A stretch of 5,884 bases of DNA from Gammaproteobacteria bacterium (GTDB taxonomy: Bacteria > Pseudomonadota > Gammaproteobacteria > Pseudomonadales > Pseudomonadaceae). Location of the stretch: positions 1 to 5,884 of the forward strand of contig JAAZCO010000415.1 of the NCBI GenBank assembly GCA_012513235.1, in the 5' to 3' direction. The notes beneath the pieces are model-generated. The model searched no databases and had not been told where the DNA came from. It worked only from the letters and a program-made list of their open reading frames with translations. Shown here in pieces: positions 1 through 5,884 of this stretch; position 1 is the first letter of the stretch; each line of letters opens with the position of its first letter. Both the position numbers and the translations under genes were made by a program.

Positions 1-45
1 CTTAAGCAAGCAGGCGCATTGCAAGCCGACCTGATTGTGATTTGA
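1..45 (+). CDS. flgI: FlgI flagellar P-ring protein, 3' end only
   Basis: The first 14 codons read LKQAGALQADLIVI and end in TGA at 43-45. This matches the usual FlgI C-terminus, in which a helix of the type 'LKxAGAL' is followed by a short hydrophobic 'ADLIVI/AELIII' strand. FlgI forms the periplasmic P ring around the flagellar rod. The gene runs off the left edge, so only the end is seen. Its position directly before flgJ is the standard order in gammaproteobacterial flg operons, and that context carries much of the identification because the visible peptide is short. Confidence 0.8.
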   Translation, partial: LKQAGALQADLIVI

Positions 46-48
46 GGA
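44..48 (+). promoter_or_regulatory. Ribosome binding site of flgJ, overlapping the flgI stop
   Basis: GAGGA begins inside the flgI TGA stop codon and lies 7 bases before the flgJ ATG at 56. The overlap of stop and Shine-Dalgarno suggests translational coupling of flgI and flgJ and supports the ATG at 56 as the start. Confidence 0.7.
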
Positions 49-55
49 TAAAGTT

Positions 56-1228
56 ATGAACTTGCACAGCACCAGCGTAGCCGATAGTGGCGCTTATACT
101 GACTTAAACCGTCTGCACCAGCTTAAAGTGGGTGAAGGGCGCGACAGTGAAGCCAATATCCGTAAAGTCGCACAAGAATTCGAATCATTGTTTCTCGGTG
201 AAATGATGAAGGCGATGCGTGCCGCTGGTGATGTGTTAGCTGATGATAACTTTATGAACAGCAACGAGAGTAAAACCTACCGTGATATGTACGACCAGCA
301 GTTGTCGGTGACTTTATCGCAGGGGAAAGGCATGGGTATGGCTGATGTGCTGGCGCGTCAGTTGTCACAAGCCCCCAAGCCCAGTACCGCCAACCCCTTT
401 ACTCAAGAAGCAGTCACACCTGCCGCTACAGTGGTACCTAGTGCAGCAGTGATGCCCAATCAAGTGAGTCGATCCATTGATCCGCAGCGCGATGATACTG
501 CGTTGTTAAATCAGCGCCGCTTGGCTTTGCCAATAACGGCAGCAGGGCGTTCGCTCGCCGGCATTGGTGAGATTGCACAAGATCAATTGCGCTCTGCTGT
601 GGCACACAACTCCAACGCTGTAGGGCAAGATTGGCAAGCGGCAAGCAGTTACCCAGCGCCACGTGAGTCCGCTTTACAGGTGGCGGGGCAGAGTGCCAGT
701 GCCGCAGATTTAAATCGCAAAAAGTTTGCCTCGCCGGAAGAGTTTGTCGCCACCATGATGCCGATGGCTGAGCAAGCGGCGAAAAAGCTGGGTGTGGATC
801 CGCGTTATTTAGTTGCGCAAGCAGCCTTGGAAACCGGCTGGGGTAAGTCGATTATTAGCAATAAGGGTGGCGAAAGCAGCCACAACTTATTTGGTATTAA
901 GGCGCATGGTTGGGGCGGTGCATCGGCGAATGTCACCACTTCTGAATATGTGCAAGGCGTTAAAGTTAAAGAAAAAGCAGATTTTCGCAGCTACGGCTCT
1001 TTTGAGCAGAGCTTTAATGATTATGTTGATTTTCTGCAGAGCAATGGTCGTTACGGTAAGGCTTTGCAAGCCACTGCCAATCCTGAGCGTTTTGTCAGTG
1101 AATTGCAGCAGGCCGGTTATGCCACCGATCCACAATACGCGCGTAAGATTTCTCAAATTGCGCAGAAAATGCAAAGTTATCAGCAGGTTGCGCAAACTGC
1201 TACGCCACGTACTAGCGTGCGGGCTTGA
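56..1228 (+). CDS. flgJ: FlgJ, rod-capping protein and peptidoglycan hydrolase
   Basis: Encodes 390 residues with two domains. Residues about 33-103 are the rod-binding domain, including the 'VAQEFESLFLGEMMKAMR' segment and the 'YRDMYDQQLS' helix; in Salmonella FlgJ this part caps the growing rod. Residues about 105-222 form a Gln/Ala/Ser/Pro-rich linker. Residues about 224-375 are a GH73-type beta-N-acetylglucosaminidase domain, which opens the cell wall so the rod can pass. The motif AALETGWG puts the likely catalytic acid at Glu259, and 'SHNLFGIKA' (275-283) is the family signature. Asp322 in 'NDYVDFL' sits 63 residues later and probably matches the second carboxylate of the Salmonella enzyme. 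There is no classical signal peptide, as expected for a protein exported by the flagellar apparatus. The gene starts 10 bases after flgI and ends 8 bases before flgK. It is longer than the enteric form (about 313 residues), mainly through the linker, and close to Pseudomonas FlgJ in length. It looks intact. Confidence 0.96.
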   Translation: MNLHSTSVADSGAYTDLNRLHQLKVGEGRDSEANIRKVAQEFESLFLGEMMKAMRAAGDVLADDNFMNSNESKTYRDMYDQQLSVTLSQGKGMGMADVLARQLSQAPKPSTANPFTQEAVTPAATVVPSAAVMPNQVSRSIDPQRDDTALLNQRRLALPITAAGRSLAGIGEIAQDQLRSAVAHNSNAVGQDWQAASSYPAPRESALQVAGQSASAADLNRKKFASPEEFVATMMPMAEQAAKKLGVDPRYLVAQAALETGWGKSIISNKGGESSHNLFGIKAHGWGGASANVTTSEYVQGVKVKEKADFRSYGSFEQSFNDYVDFLQSNGRYGKALQATANPERFVSELQQAGYATDPQYARKISQIAQKMQSYQQVAQTATPRTSVRA

Positions 1229-1232
1229 GGTG
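1227..1232 (+). promoter_or_regulatory. Ribosome binding site of flgK, overlapping the flgJ stop
   Basis: GAGGTG shares its first two bases with the flgJ TGA stop (1226-1228) and lies a few bases before the flgK ATG at 1237. The arrangement suggests coupled translation of flgJ and flgK and fixes the flgK start. Confidence 0.7.
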
Positions 1233-1236
1233 AATT

Positions 1237-3309
1237 ATGGCTGACTTATTAAACATTGGCATGTCGGGTTTGCATGCCGCAAAAACCAAGTTATCGGTGA
1301 CGGGCCACAATATCACCAACGTGAAAACCCCAGGCTACACCCGCCAAGACACTGTGCAGACCGCGCGTTCACCGCAGTTTACCGGTGCCGGTTATATTGG
1401 TACGGGAACCAGTTTGGTTGATGTGCGTCGCAGTTATGATGAGTTTTTAACCACGCAAGTGCGCTCTAGCACGTCGCTCAATAGCGATGTTTTAGCTTAT
1501 AAAAGCCAAATTGATCAGCTCGATGGATTGTTAGCCGGCACCAGTACTGGCATTAATCCATCGCTGGAAGCATTGTTTTCAGCCACACAAGCAGCCGCTG
1601 AAGACCCGTCTAATATTCCTGCGCGTCAGTTAGTGATTGCTGAAGCAGAAGGTTTAGCACGTCGTTTTAATAACCTATACGACAATATCAACACGCAAAA
1701 CAGCAGCATCAATAAGCAGTTAGTGACCAGTACTGAGCAAATTAACCGCTTAGCGCAAACCATTGGCGGCCTCAATGATGCAATTGCTAGCGCCGGCTCC
1801 AATGGCAGTCAGCCCAATGATTTGCTCGATGCGCGTGATGAAGCCGTGCGTCAGCTTTCCACCTATGTTGGCGTCAATGTGGTGGTGCAAGATAACAACA
1901 CCTTTAACGTTTCTTTAGGTAGTGGTCAGCCGTTGGTGGTGGGCAATACCGTTAACCAACTGCAAGCAGTGCCCGGTCAAGGCGATCCCAATACCTTTGA
2001 AGTTGAGTTTGTCAGCGGTGGTTCACGCCAAACGATCACCAGCAACCTCAGTGGCGGTGAAGTCGGTGGTTTATTGCGCTACCGTGAAGATGTACTCAAG
2101 CCCAGTGTGAATGCGTTAGGGCGTTTGGCCATCAGTATCAGCGATGAAGTGAACAGCCAGCTTGGCCAAGGTTTAGATCTCAAAGGGCAGGTGGGTAGTG
2201 GCTTATTTAAGGATATTAACGATTCTTCGCTGACCGGCTTACGCGTGCGCCCAGTTGGGACGAACGGCAGTAATGTCAGTGGTGATATGAAAATCACCGA
2301 TACCAAGTTGCTGACCACCAGTGATTACCGTCTGGATTTTGACGGCACCAATTACAGTGCGCGGCGTTTAAGTGACGGCGCAGAGATGACGGTGACCCAA
2401 GGTGCCGATGGTGAACTGAGTTTTGCCGACAGTTCCGGACGTGATCAAGGCTTTAGTGTCAAACTCAGCGGCGCACCAATAGCCGGTGATCGCTTTGTTT
2501 TAGAGCCGACACGCCGCGGTGCTGCAGGCATTTCTGCTGAGTTAAAACAGCCGGAGCAACTGGGTTTTGCTGCACCTTTTAAGGGCGAAGCTGATCTGCA
2601 GAATAAAGGTACTGGAAAAATCACCCAGCCATCTTTGGAGGGTTTTACTGATGCTTCCACACCAGCCCAGAATGGTTTAAGCAATGAAGCCTTGCAGGCA
2701 GTAAAAAATGTCGGCGTGCGTTTTGATGCGGCTTCTAATGCAATGATCGTGGACACACCCTTGCCAGCAGGCGTGACTGTGACCATGTTGACCGCTGATG
2801 GGCAAACAGTTCCAGGCGGTATCACGCCCGGCCAAAGCAATCAGCTGAAGTACAGTATTGAAGTGAATGTGGGCGGGGTGCAGCAAAGCTTTACCGTCAG
2901 CCAAAGTATCAGCGGTCGCCCAGAAAATGGCGATAAGTTCAGTGTGGACTTTAACCAAAATGGCGTCTCGGATAACCGTAATGCGCTCAAGTTGGTGGAT
3001 CTGCAAAACAAGCAAAGCATAGCCGTCGATCCCAATAGCAGCAGTAGCAGCAATGGCATGAGCTTTAATAATGGCTATGGTGATATGGTTGAGCGTGTTG
3101 GCACGCTAACTGCACAAGCTCGACGTGACGATGTGGCTACTGGTGCTATTTTGAAACAAACCACTGACAGCCGTAACTCGTTGTCGGCGGTGAGCTTAGA
3201 TGAAGAGGCCGCCAATTTGATTCAGTTTGAGCAATACTACAATGCGTCGGCACAGGTGATTCAAGTTGCGCGTACATTGTTCGATACATTGATCAGTACA
3301 CTTAGATAA
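1237..3309 (+). CDS. flgK: FlgK, hook-associated protein 1 (HAP1)
   Basis: Encodes 690 residues. FlgK is exported through the flagellar type III apparatus and forms the ring of the hook-filament junction next to the hook. The N-terminus carries the rod/hook/HAP family signature: 'LLNIGMSGLHAAKTKLSVTGHNITNVKTPGYTR' falls within residues 4-36. The helical region follows to about residue 320 and includes 'GGLLRYRE' near residue 275. The middle (about 320-610) is the variable, surface-exposed part. Five serine codons in a row encode residues 601-605. The C-terminal coiled-coil segment (about 652-690) has the conserved 'SLDEEAANLIQFEQYYNASAQVI' pattern and ends in '...LISTLR', normal for the family. 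Enteric FlgK is about 547 residues, so this protein has the larger middle region seen in Pseudomonas relatives. No frameshift or internal stop is seen. Confidence 0.97.
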   Translation: MADLLNIGMSGLHAAKTKLSVTGHNITNVKTPGYTRQDTVQTARSPQFTGAGYIGTGTSLVDVRRSYDEFLTTQVRSSTSLNSDVLAYKSQIDQLDGLLAGTSTGINPSLEALFSATQAAAEDPSNIPARQLVIAEAEGLARRFNNLYDNINTQNSSINKQLVTSTEQINRLAQTIGGLNDAIASAGSNGSQPNDLLDARDEAVRQLSTYVGVNVVVQDNNTFNVSLGSGQPLVVGNTVNQLQAVPGQGDPNTFEVEFVSGGSRQTITSNLSGGEVGGLLRYREDVLKPSVNALGRLAISISDEVNSQLGQGLDLKGQVGSGLFKDINDSSLTGLRVRPVGTNGSNVSGDMKITDTKLLTTSDYRLDFDGTNYSARRLSDGAEMTVTQGADGELSFADSSGRDQGFSVKLSGAPIAGDRFVLEPTRRGAAGISAELKQPEQLGFAAPFKGEADLQNKGTGKITQPSLEGFTDASTPAQNGLSNEALQAVKNVGVRFDAASNAMIVDTPLPAGVTVTMLTADGQTVPGGITPGQSNQLKYSIEVNVGGVQQSFTVSQSISGRPENGDKFSVDFNQNGVSDNRNALKLVDLQNKQSIAVDPNSSSSSNGMSFNNGYGDMVERVGTLTAQARRDDVATGAILKQTTDSRNSLSAVSLDEEAANLIQFEQYYNASAQVIQVARTLFDTLISTLR
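3099..3114 (+). promoter_or_regulatory. Sigma-54-like -24/-12 element inside flgK (weak candidate)
   Basis: The sequence TGGCACG, four bases, then CTGCA fits the sigma-54 consensus TGGCACG-N4-TTGC(A/T) with one mismatch. The GG and GC dinucleotides are exactly 10 bases apart. It lies about 240 bases before flgL and could drive flgL and downstream genes. However, these bases also encode the conserved FlgK peptide VGTLTAQA, so the match may be a by-product of protein conservation. Confidence 0.2.
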
Positions 3310-3354
3310 GATTGGCTGCACCTTTAAGCAGTCCACAGGATAAGGAGTCAGGCC

Positions 3355-4632
3355 ATGCGTATTTCGAGCCTACAAGCATTTAACAATGGCCTGCAGGGTA
3401 TTCAGCGTAACTATGCCGCGGCGATTCGCACCAATGAACAAATCAACTCAGGCAACCGTATTTTAACGCCGGCTGATGACCCTGTGGCATCGGTGCGTTT
3501 ACTGCAGTTGGATCAGCAGCAAAATATGCTGGCGCAATATAAAGGCAACTTATCGGCAGCCAACAGCAGTTTGGCGCAAGAAGAATCAGCCTTAAACTCA
3601 GTCAATAATATTATGTTGCGCGTGCGTGAAATTGCCGGTGAAGCCGGTAACGGCGCACTCAGCCAAGCGGATCGCCAGTCTTTAGCGGTTGAGTTGCAAG
3701 AGCGTGAAGACGAGCTATTGGGTTTGATGAATACCCGTGATGCGCGCGGGGAGTATATGTTTGGCGGTTTCCAAGGCAAAACTCAGCCCTTTGAACGTGC
3801 GCCAGATGGCAGTTACACCTATCAAGGCGATGATGGCCAGCGTAAAATTCAAATTGGCAGCTCGCTCAATATTGCCATCGGCGATAGCGGTAAGCAGGTC
3901 TTTGAAAATATCCCCAATGCTGCGCGTTTAAAAAGTGAGCTGGCCACGCCAGTCCCAGCCGGTTCGTCCTTAGCGGTATCGCAGCCTTTAGTGCAAGATG
4001 AAATCAATTATTCAGGTGATCCAGCCTTTCCTGCAAACGGTGTTGAAGTGCGTTTTGCTGATCCTGCTGCTGTGCCACCGGGTGACCCTAAAGACTATGC
4101 TGTGTATGCCAGTCCGTATACGGATGGTGATGAACCTTTGCAAAGTGGTCGCTTAGATAACGATGCAGGGCGTCCCGATACGCTGACCTTTCGTGGCGTA
4201 GTGATGCAGTTTGAAGGTGAGCCTGCGGGTGGTGAAAGTATTCAAGTTGAAGCGCTGCCTAACAGTGAAAAACAAGGCGTGCTCGATACCATTGCACAGT
4301 TGCGTATGGCTCTTGAAGACAACACTGACAGCCCACAAGGTAAGCGTGACACACGTGATGCGGTGGCGGCAGCGCTGAGCAATATTGATCACGCTATGGT
4401 CAGTATCGACAGTACCCGCGGCTCGATTGGTGCGCGGATGAATGTGATTGAAACCACTTTAAATAACAATGAAGAAGTGGCACTGGTCAATAAAAGCGTA
4501 CAGGCCGAACTGCGTGAGATTGATTACCCTGAAGCGCTCTCCAAGCTGGCTTTCCAAAGCATTGTGCTGGAAGCGGCGCAGCAAAGTTTTGTCAAAGTCA
4601 GTCAGCTGAATCTGTTTGATAAGATTCGTTGA
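3355..4632 (+). CDS. flgL: FlgL, hook-associated protein 3 (HAP3)
   Basis: Encodes 425 residues. FlgL forms the second ring of the hook-filament junction, on which the flagellin filament starts. It is built like flagellin. The N-terminal helical domain (about 1-140) contains 'INSGNRILTPADDPVAS' (30-46), a hallmark shared with flagellins. The C-terminal flagellin-type domain (about 350-425) contains 'TRGSIGARMNVIE' and ends '...QLNLFDKIR'. 'DARGEYMFGGF', near residue 130, separates the N-terminal helix from the central domain and is typical of FlgL rather than FliC. The central domain (about 140-340) is larger than in the 317-residue enteric protein, as in Pseudomonas relatives. A strong AAGGAG (3342-3347) lies 7 bases before the ATG. 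The 45-base gap after flgK has no convincing terminator, so flgK and flgL are probably cotranscribed. Confidence 0.96.
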   Translation: MRISSLQAFNNGLQGIQRNYAAAIRTNEQINSGNRILTPADDPVASVRLLQLDQQQNMLAQYKGNLSAANSSLAQEESALNSVNNIMLRVREIAGEAGNGALSQADRQSLAVELQEREDELLGLMNTRDARGEYMFGGFQGKTQPFERAPDGSYTYQGDDGQRKIQIGSSLNIAIGDSGKQVFENIPNAARLKSELATPVPAGSSLAVSQPLVQDEINYSGDPAFPANGVEVRFADPAAVPPGDPKDYAVYASPYTDGDEPLQSGRLDNDAGRPDTLTFRGVVMQFEGEPAGGESIQVEALPNSEKQGVLDTIAQLRMALEDNTDSPQGKRDTRDAVAAALSNIDHAMVSIDSTRGSIGARMNVIETTLNNNEEVALVNKSVQAELREIDYPEALSKLAFQSIVLEAAQQSFVKVSQLNLFDKIR

Positions 4633-4691
4633 TGTCAGTGTTATTATATAAAATTGTATAACCCAGCATTAATTATAAGGACGCAATAAAC

Positions 4692-5081
4692 ATGAGTACA
4701 TCCATTCAAACCTATAACTCTGTAGGCGCTGGTCAAGATTTAACGCCGTACCAAGCCGTTGAATTGCTGCTTGATGGCGCACTGGAGTGCATCTCCAAAG
4801 CTTTAATCGCTCAGCAAGCAAATAACGCCGCACAACGCGGTGAAGCGGTGGATACCACCTTGACCATTCTGGGTTTGTTGCAAGACAGTCTGGATAAAAG
4901 CTTGGGCGGTGACTTGGCGCAAAACTTAGATGACTTGTACGATTATATGACGCGTCGCTTGGCCAGTGTTGCGTTGGACAACAGCGCACACAGCTTAGAA
5001 GAGGTGCAGGGAATCATTTTACAACTGCGTGAAGGTTGGGCGCAGATTGATCCGGCACAAGAGCCTAAAGAATTAATTTAA
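4692..5081 (+). CDS. Divergent FliS-family flagellar chaperone (first of two)
   Basis: Encodes 129 residues, an all-helical protein of FliS size. FliS binds the C-terminal region of flagellin in the cytoplasm and prevents premature polymerisation. Family features are the 'TYNS' N-terminus (7-10), 'LLLDGAL' in helix 1 (25-31), and the segment at 72-90 running from GGDLAQNLD to YMTRRL. That segment matches the second FliS-like protein at 14 of 19 positions. A 'GWAQI' motif follows at 115-119. It differs from the canonical copy in helix 1, where 'PYQAVELL' replaces the usual 'PHRLIQML', and it has an extra acidic tail (PAQEPKELI). AAGGA (4677-4681) lies 10 bases before the ATG. The gene sits 59 bases after flgL without an obvious terminator, so it may be read from the flgK-flgL transcript. 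Whether it chaperones FliC, a second flagellin, or another export substrate cannot be told. I give no symbol because calling it fliS would hide the duplication. Confidence 0.85.
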   Translation: MSTSIQTYNSVGAGQDLTPYQAVELLLDGALECISKALIAQQANNAAQRGEAVDTTLTILGLLQDSLDKSLGGDLAQNLDDLYDYMTRRLASVALDNSAHSLEEVQGIILQLREGWAQIDPAQEPKELI

Positions 5082-5089
5082 AATAAAGT

Positions 5090-5116
5090 TAAAGTCCTAG
5101 CGGTCCGTGACGATAT
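5090..5116 (+). promoter_or_regulatory. Candidate sigma-28 (FliA) promoter upstream of fliS
   Basis: TAAAGTCC (5090-5097) and GACGATAT (5109-5116) are separated by exactly 11 bases. Each box matches the FliA consensus TAAAGTTT-N11-GCCGATAA at 6 of 8 positions. It lies in the 70-base gap between the two FliS-type genes, ending 35 bases before the chosen fliS start. Transcription would begin near 5122-5124 and cover fliS and fliT. FliA promoters usually drive late flagellar genes, which fits the genes downstream. A second TAAAGTTA (5084-5091) overlaps in tandem but would give a 17-base spacer, so the proximal copy is the better -35. Confidence 0.6.
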
Positions 5117-5138
5117 AGGTATTAGTAGAAACACTTAT

Positions 5139-5142
5139 GGAG
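5139..5142 (+). promoter_or_regulatory. Ribosome binding site that decides the fliS start
   Basis: GGAG lies 9 bases before the ATG at 5152. The in-frame ATG at 5137 overlaps this GGAG and has only AT-rich sequence with no Shine-Dalgarno before it. The site therefore favours 5152 as the start. Confidence 0.6.
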
Positions 5143-5151
5143 CACGATGTT

Positions 5152-5532
5152 ATGAACGCAATGACCGCTATGCGACAGTACCAATCAGTTAATACTCAAG
5201 CACGCGCTATTGAGGCTGATCCGCACCGTTTAATTCAAATGTTGATTGAAGGCGGTTTAACCCGTCTGGCTCAAGCACGTGGTGCTATGGAGCGTGGGCA
5301 AACAGCACTCAAAGGTGAGTTGATTGGTAAAGCCATTGGTATCGTGGGTGGTTTGCGTCAAGGTTTAGATATCGAGAAAGGCGGCGAACTGGCAGCTAAT
5401 CTTGATAGCTTATACGAGTATATGACCACACGTTTAATGGAAGCCAACCTGAAAAACGACGTGGCGATTATTGAAGAAATAGCACAGTTGTTACGCGAAG
5501 TGAAAAGCGGTTGGGATGCCATTGCTGCATAA
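5152..5532 (+). CDS. fliS: FliS, flagellin export chaperone (second, canonical copy)
   Basis: From the ATG at 5152 the protein has 126 residues and begins MNAMTAMRQYQSVN. The 'RQYQ' motif near the N-terminus is typical of FliS and helps bind flagellin. Helix 1 carries 'ADPHRLIQMLIEGGL' (22-36), the standard FliS pattern. The core segment at 77-95 (GGELAANLD to YMTTRL) and the late 'GWDAI' (120-124) are also conserved. FliS acts in the cytoplasm as a flagellin chaperone and hands subunits to the export gate. An in-frame ATG at 5137 would add five residues (MEHDV) but lacks a ribosome binding site; the ATG at 5161 is another, less likely choice. The gene follows the FliS-like gene by 70 bases and precedes fliT by 26 bases. 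It probably has its own sigma-28 promoter. It is the copy most like Pseudomonas FliS in length and sequence pattern. Confidence 0.93.
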   Translation: MNAMTAMRQYQSVNTQARAIEADPHRLIQMLIEGGLTRLAQARGAMERGQTALKGELIGKAIGIVGGLRQGLDIEKGGELAANLDSLYEYMTTRLMEANLKNDVAIIEEIAQLLREVKSGWDAIAA

Positions 5533-5558
5533 GTTGTGTTGATTAAGAGGTCAGTATC

Positions 5559-5858
5559 ATGAGCGCAAGCACTGTTGAACAGCTGCACACTACAAGTACC
5601 GCATTACGTGATGCCTTAGCGCAGCAGGATTGGCAGGCGATTGGTCAGCTTGATTTACAGTGCCGTGATGCGGTCAGTTCGGCCATGGCAGATCCGCAAC
5701 ACCACCCCGATGAGTTGCGAGAGCGTATGCAAGAGCTGTTAGCCCTGTACCGTGATTTAGTGGGTGCCTGTCAAGCTGAGCAGCAGCGTATTGCTGATGA
5801 GTTACGTCAAATTAATCAGTCAAAAAAAAGCGCTAAAGTTTATCAAATGTTTGGTTGA
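5559..5858 (+). CDS. fliT: FliT/FleP-type flagellar chaperone
   Basis: Encodes 99 residues, predicted almost entirely helical. The pattern 'DWQAIGQLDLQCRDAV' near residues 24-39, a central 'LLALYRDLVGACQAEQQRIADEL', and the C-terminal 'AKVYQMFG' resemble the short protein encoded after fliS in Pseudomonas-type clusters, called FliT or FleP. FliT-family proteins in enteric bacteria bind the cap protein FliD and can also inhibit the FlhDC regulator; that regulatory role is not established here, and Pseudomonas-type clusters use FleQ instead. AAGAGG (5545-5550) lies 8 bases before the ATG. The 26-base gap after fliS holds no promoter, so it is probably cotranscribed with fliS. Oddly, fliD is not next to it in this window. 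A run of eight A residues lies near the 3' end (5822-5829). The family call rests on weak sequence conservation plus position. Confidence 0.75.
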   Translation: MSASTVEQLHTTSTALRDALAQQDWQAIGQLDLQCRDAVSSAMADPQHHPDELRERMQELLALYRDLVGACQAEQQRIADELRQINQSKKSAKVYQMFG

Positions 5859-5870
5859 TTTTAGTGGTGT

Positions 5871-5884
5871 AAAAAAGCCCTAAG
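5871..5884 (+). terminator. Possible left arm of a terminator, cut by the window edge
   Basis: AAAAAAGCCC followed by TAAG appears 12 bases after the fliT stop. Bidirectional intrinsic terminators often start with an A-run and a GC-rich arm, followed by the mirror arm and a T-run. The right half would lie outside the window, so the hairpin itself cannot be seen. The position after the last chaperone gene fits the end of a transcription unit. Confidence 0.3.

Noticed and set aside
80..87. GCCGATAG, resembling a sigma-28 -10 box, at the start of flgJ
   Set aside because: The only TAAAG-type box upstream (TAAAGTTA at 50-57) is 22 bases away instead of 11, so no promoter can be supported.
813..1244. 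A 143-residue open frame in another + frame inside flgJ
   Set aside because: It overlaps the well-conserved glucosaminidase domain of FlgJ, has no ribosome binding site of note, and its basic, cysteine-containing translation resembles no family I know. It is a frame shadow.
2445..2840. A 131-residue open frame on the - strand inside flgK
   Set aside because: It lies fully antisense to the flgK central domain, with no promoter or recognisable protein features.
3037..3051. Run of five serine codons in flgK as a phase-variable repeat
   Set aside because: The tract is short, its units are imperfect (AGC and AGT), and changes by whole codons would not shift the frame.
3314..3333. Small hairpin between flgK and flgL (GGCTGC pairing with GCAGTC)
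   Set aside because: It has only six pairs including one G-T wobble, an eight-base loop and no T-run, so it is not a convincing terminator.
4644..4661. AT-rich imperfect inverted repeat (TTATA ... TATAA) between flgL and the first FliS-type gene
   Set aside because: It has five A-T pairs only and is expected by chance in such AT-rich sequence. It has neither a GC stem for a terminator nor well-spaced -35/-10 boxes.

Overview
The window is a stretch of a polar-flagellum gene cluster, all on the + strand, with about 50% GC by eye. The genes are the last codons of flgI, then flgJ, flgK and flgL, two tandem fliS-type chaperone genes, and a fliT-type gene. The 390-residue FlgJ with a C-terminal glucosaminidase domain, the FlgK and FlgL proteins (690 and 425 residues, longer than the enteric ones), and the order flgI-flgJ-flgK-flgL all resemble Pseudomonadaceae or related Gammaproteobacteria. 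The moderate GC suggests one of the lower-GC relatives of Pseudomonas rather than a high-GC species, but genus cannot be fixed from this window.

Layout: 1-45 is the flgI 3' end. 56-1228 is flgJ (rod cap plus peptidoglycan hydrolase), 1237-3309 is flgK and 3355-4632 is flgL (hook-filament junction proteins). The spacers are 10, 8 and 45 bases with clear Shine-Dalgarno sequences, so these genes look like one transcription unit. After a 59-base AT-rich gap comes a divergent FliS-like gene (4692-5081). Next is a 70-base gap carrying a well-spaced candidate sigma-28 (FliA) promoter, then a canonical fliS (5152-5532) and a FliT/FleP-like gene (5559-5858). The window ends in what may be the left arm of a terminator.

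How they work together: FlgJ caps the growing rod and opens the peptidoglycan. FlgK and FlgL form the junction between hook and filament. FliS-type chaperones hold flagellin before export, and FliT-type chaperones usually serve the filament cap FliD and sometimes regulate.

Most unusual points: the filament genes fliC, flaG and fliD, which usually sit between flgL and fliS in Pseudomonas-type clusters, are absent here. There are two clearly different fliS paralogues side by side. A sigma-28-like promoter separates them, so the two copies may be expressed at different stages. I see no mobile element, RNA gene, CRISPR array or defence system, and nothing that amounts to an undescribed system.
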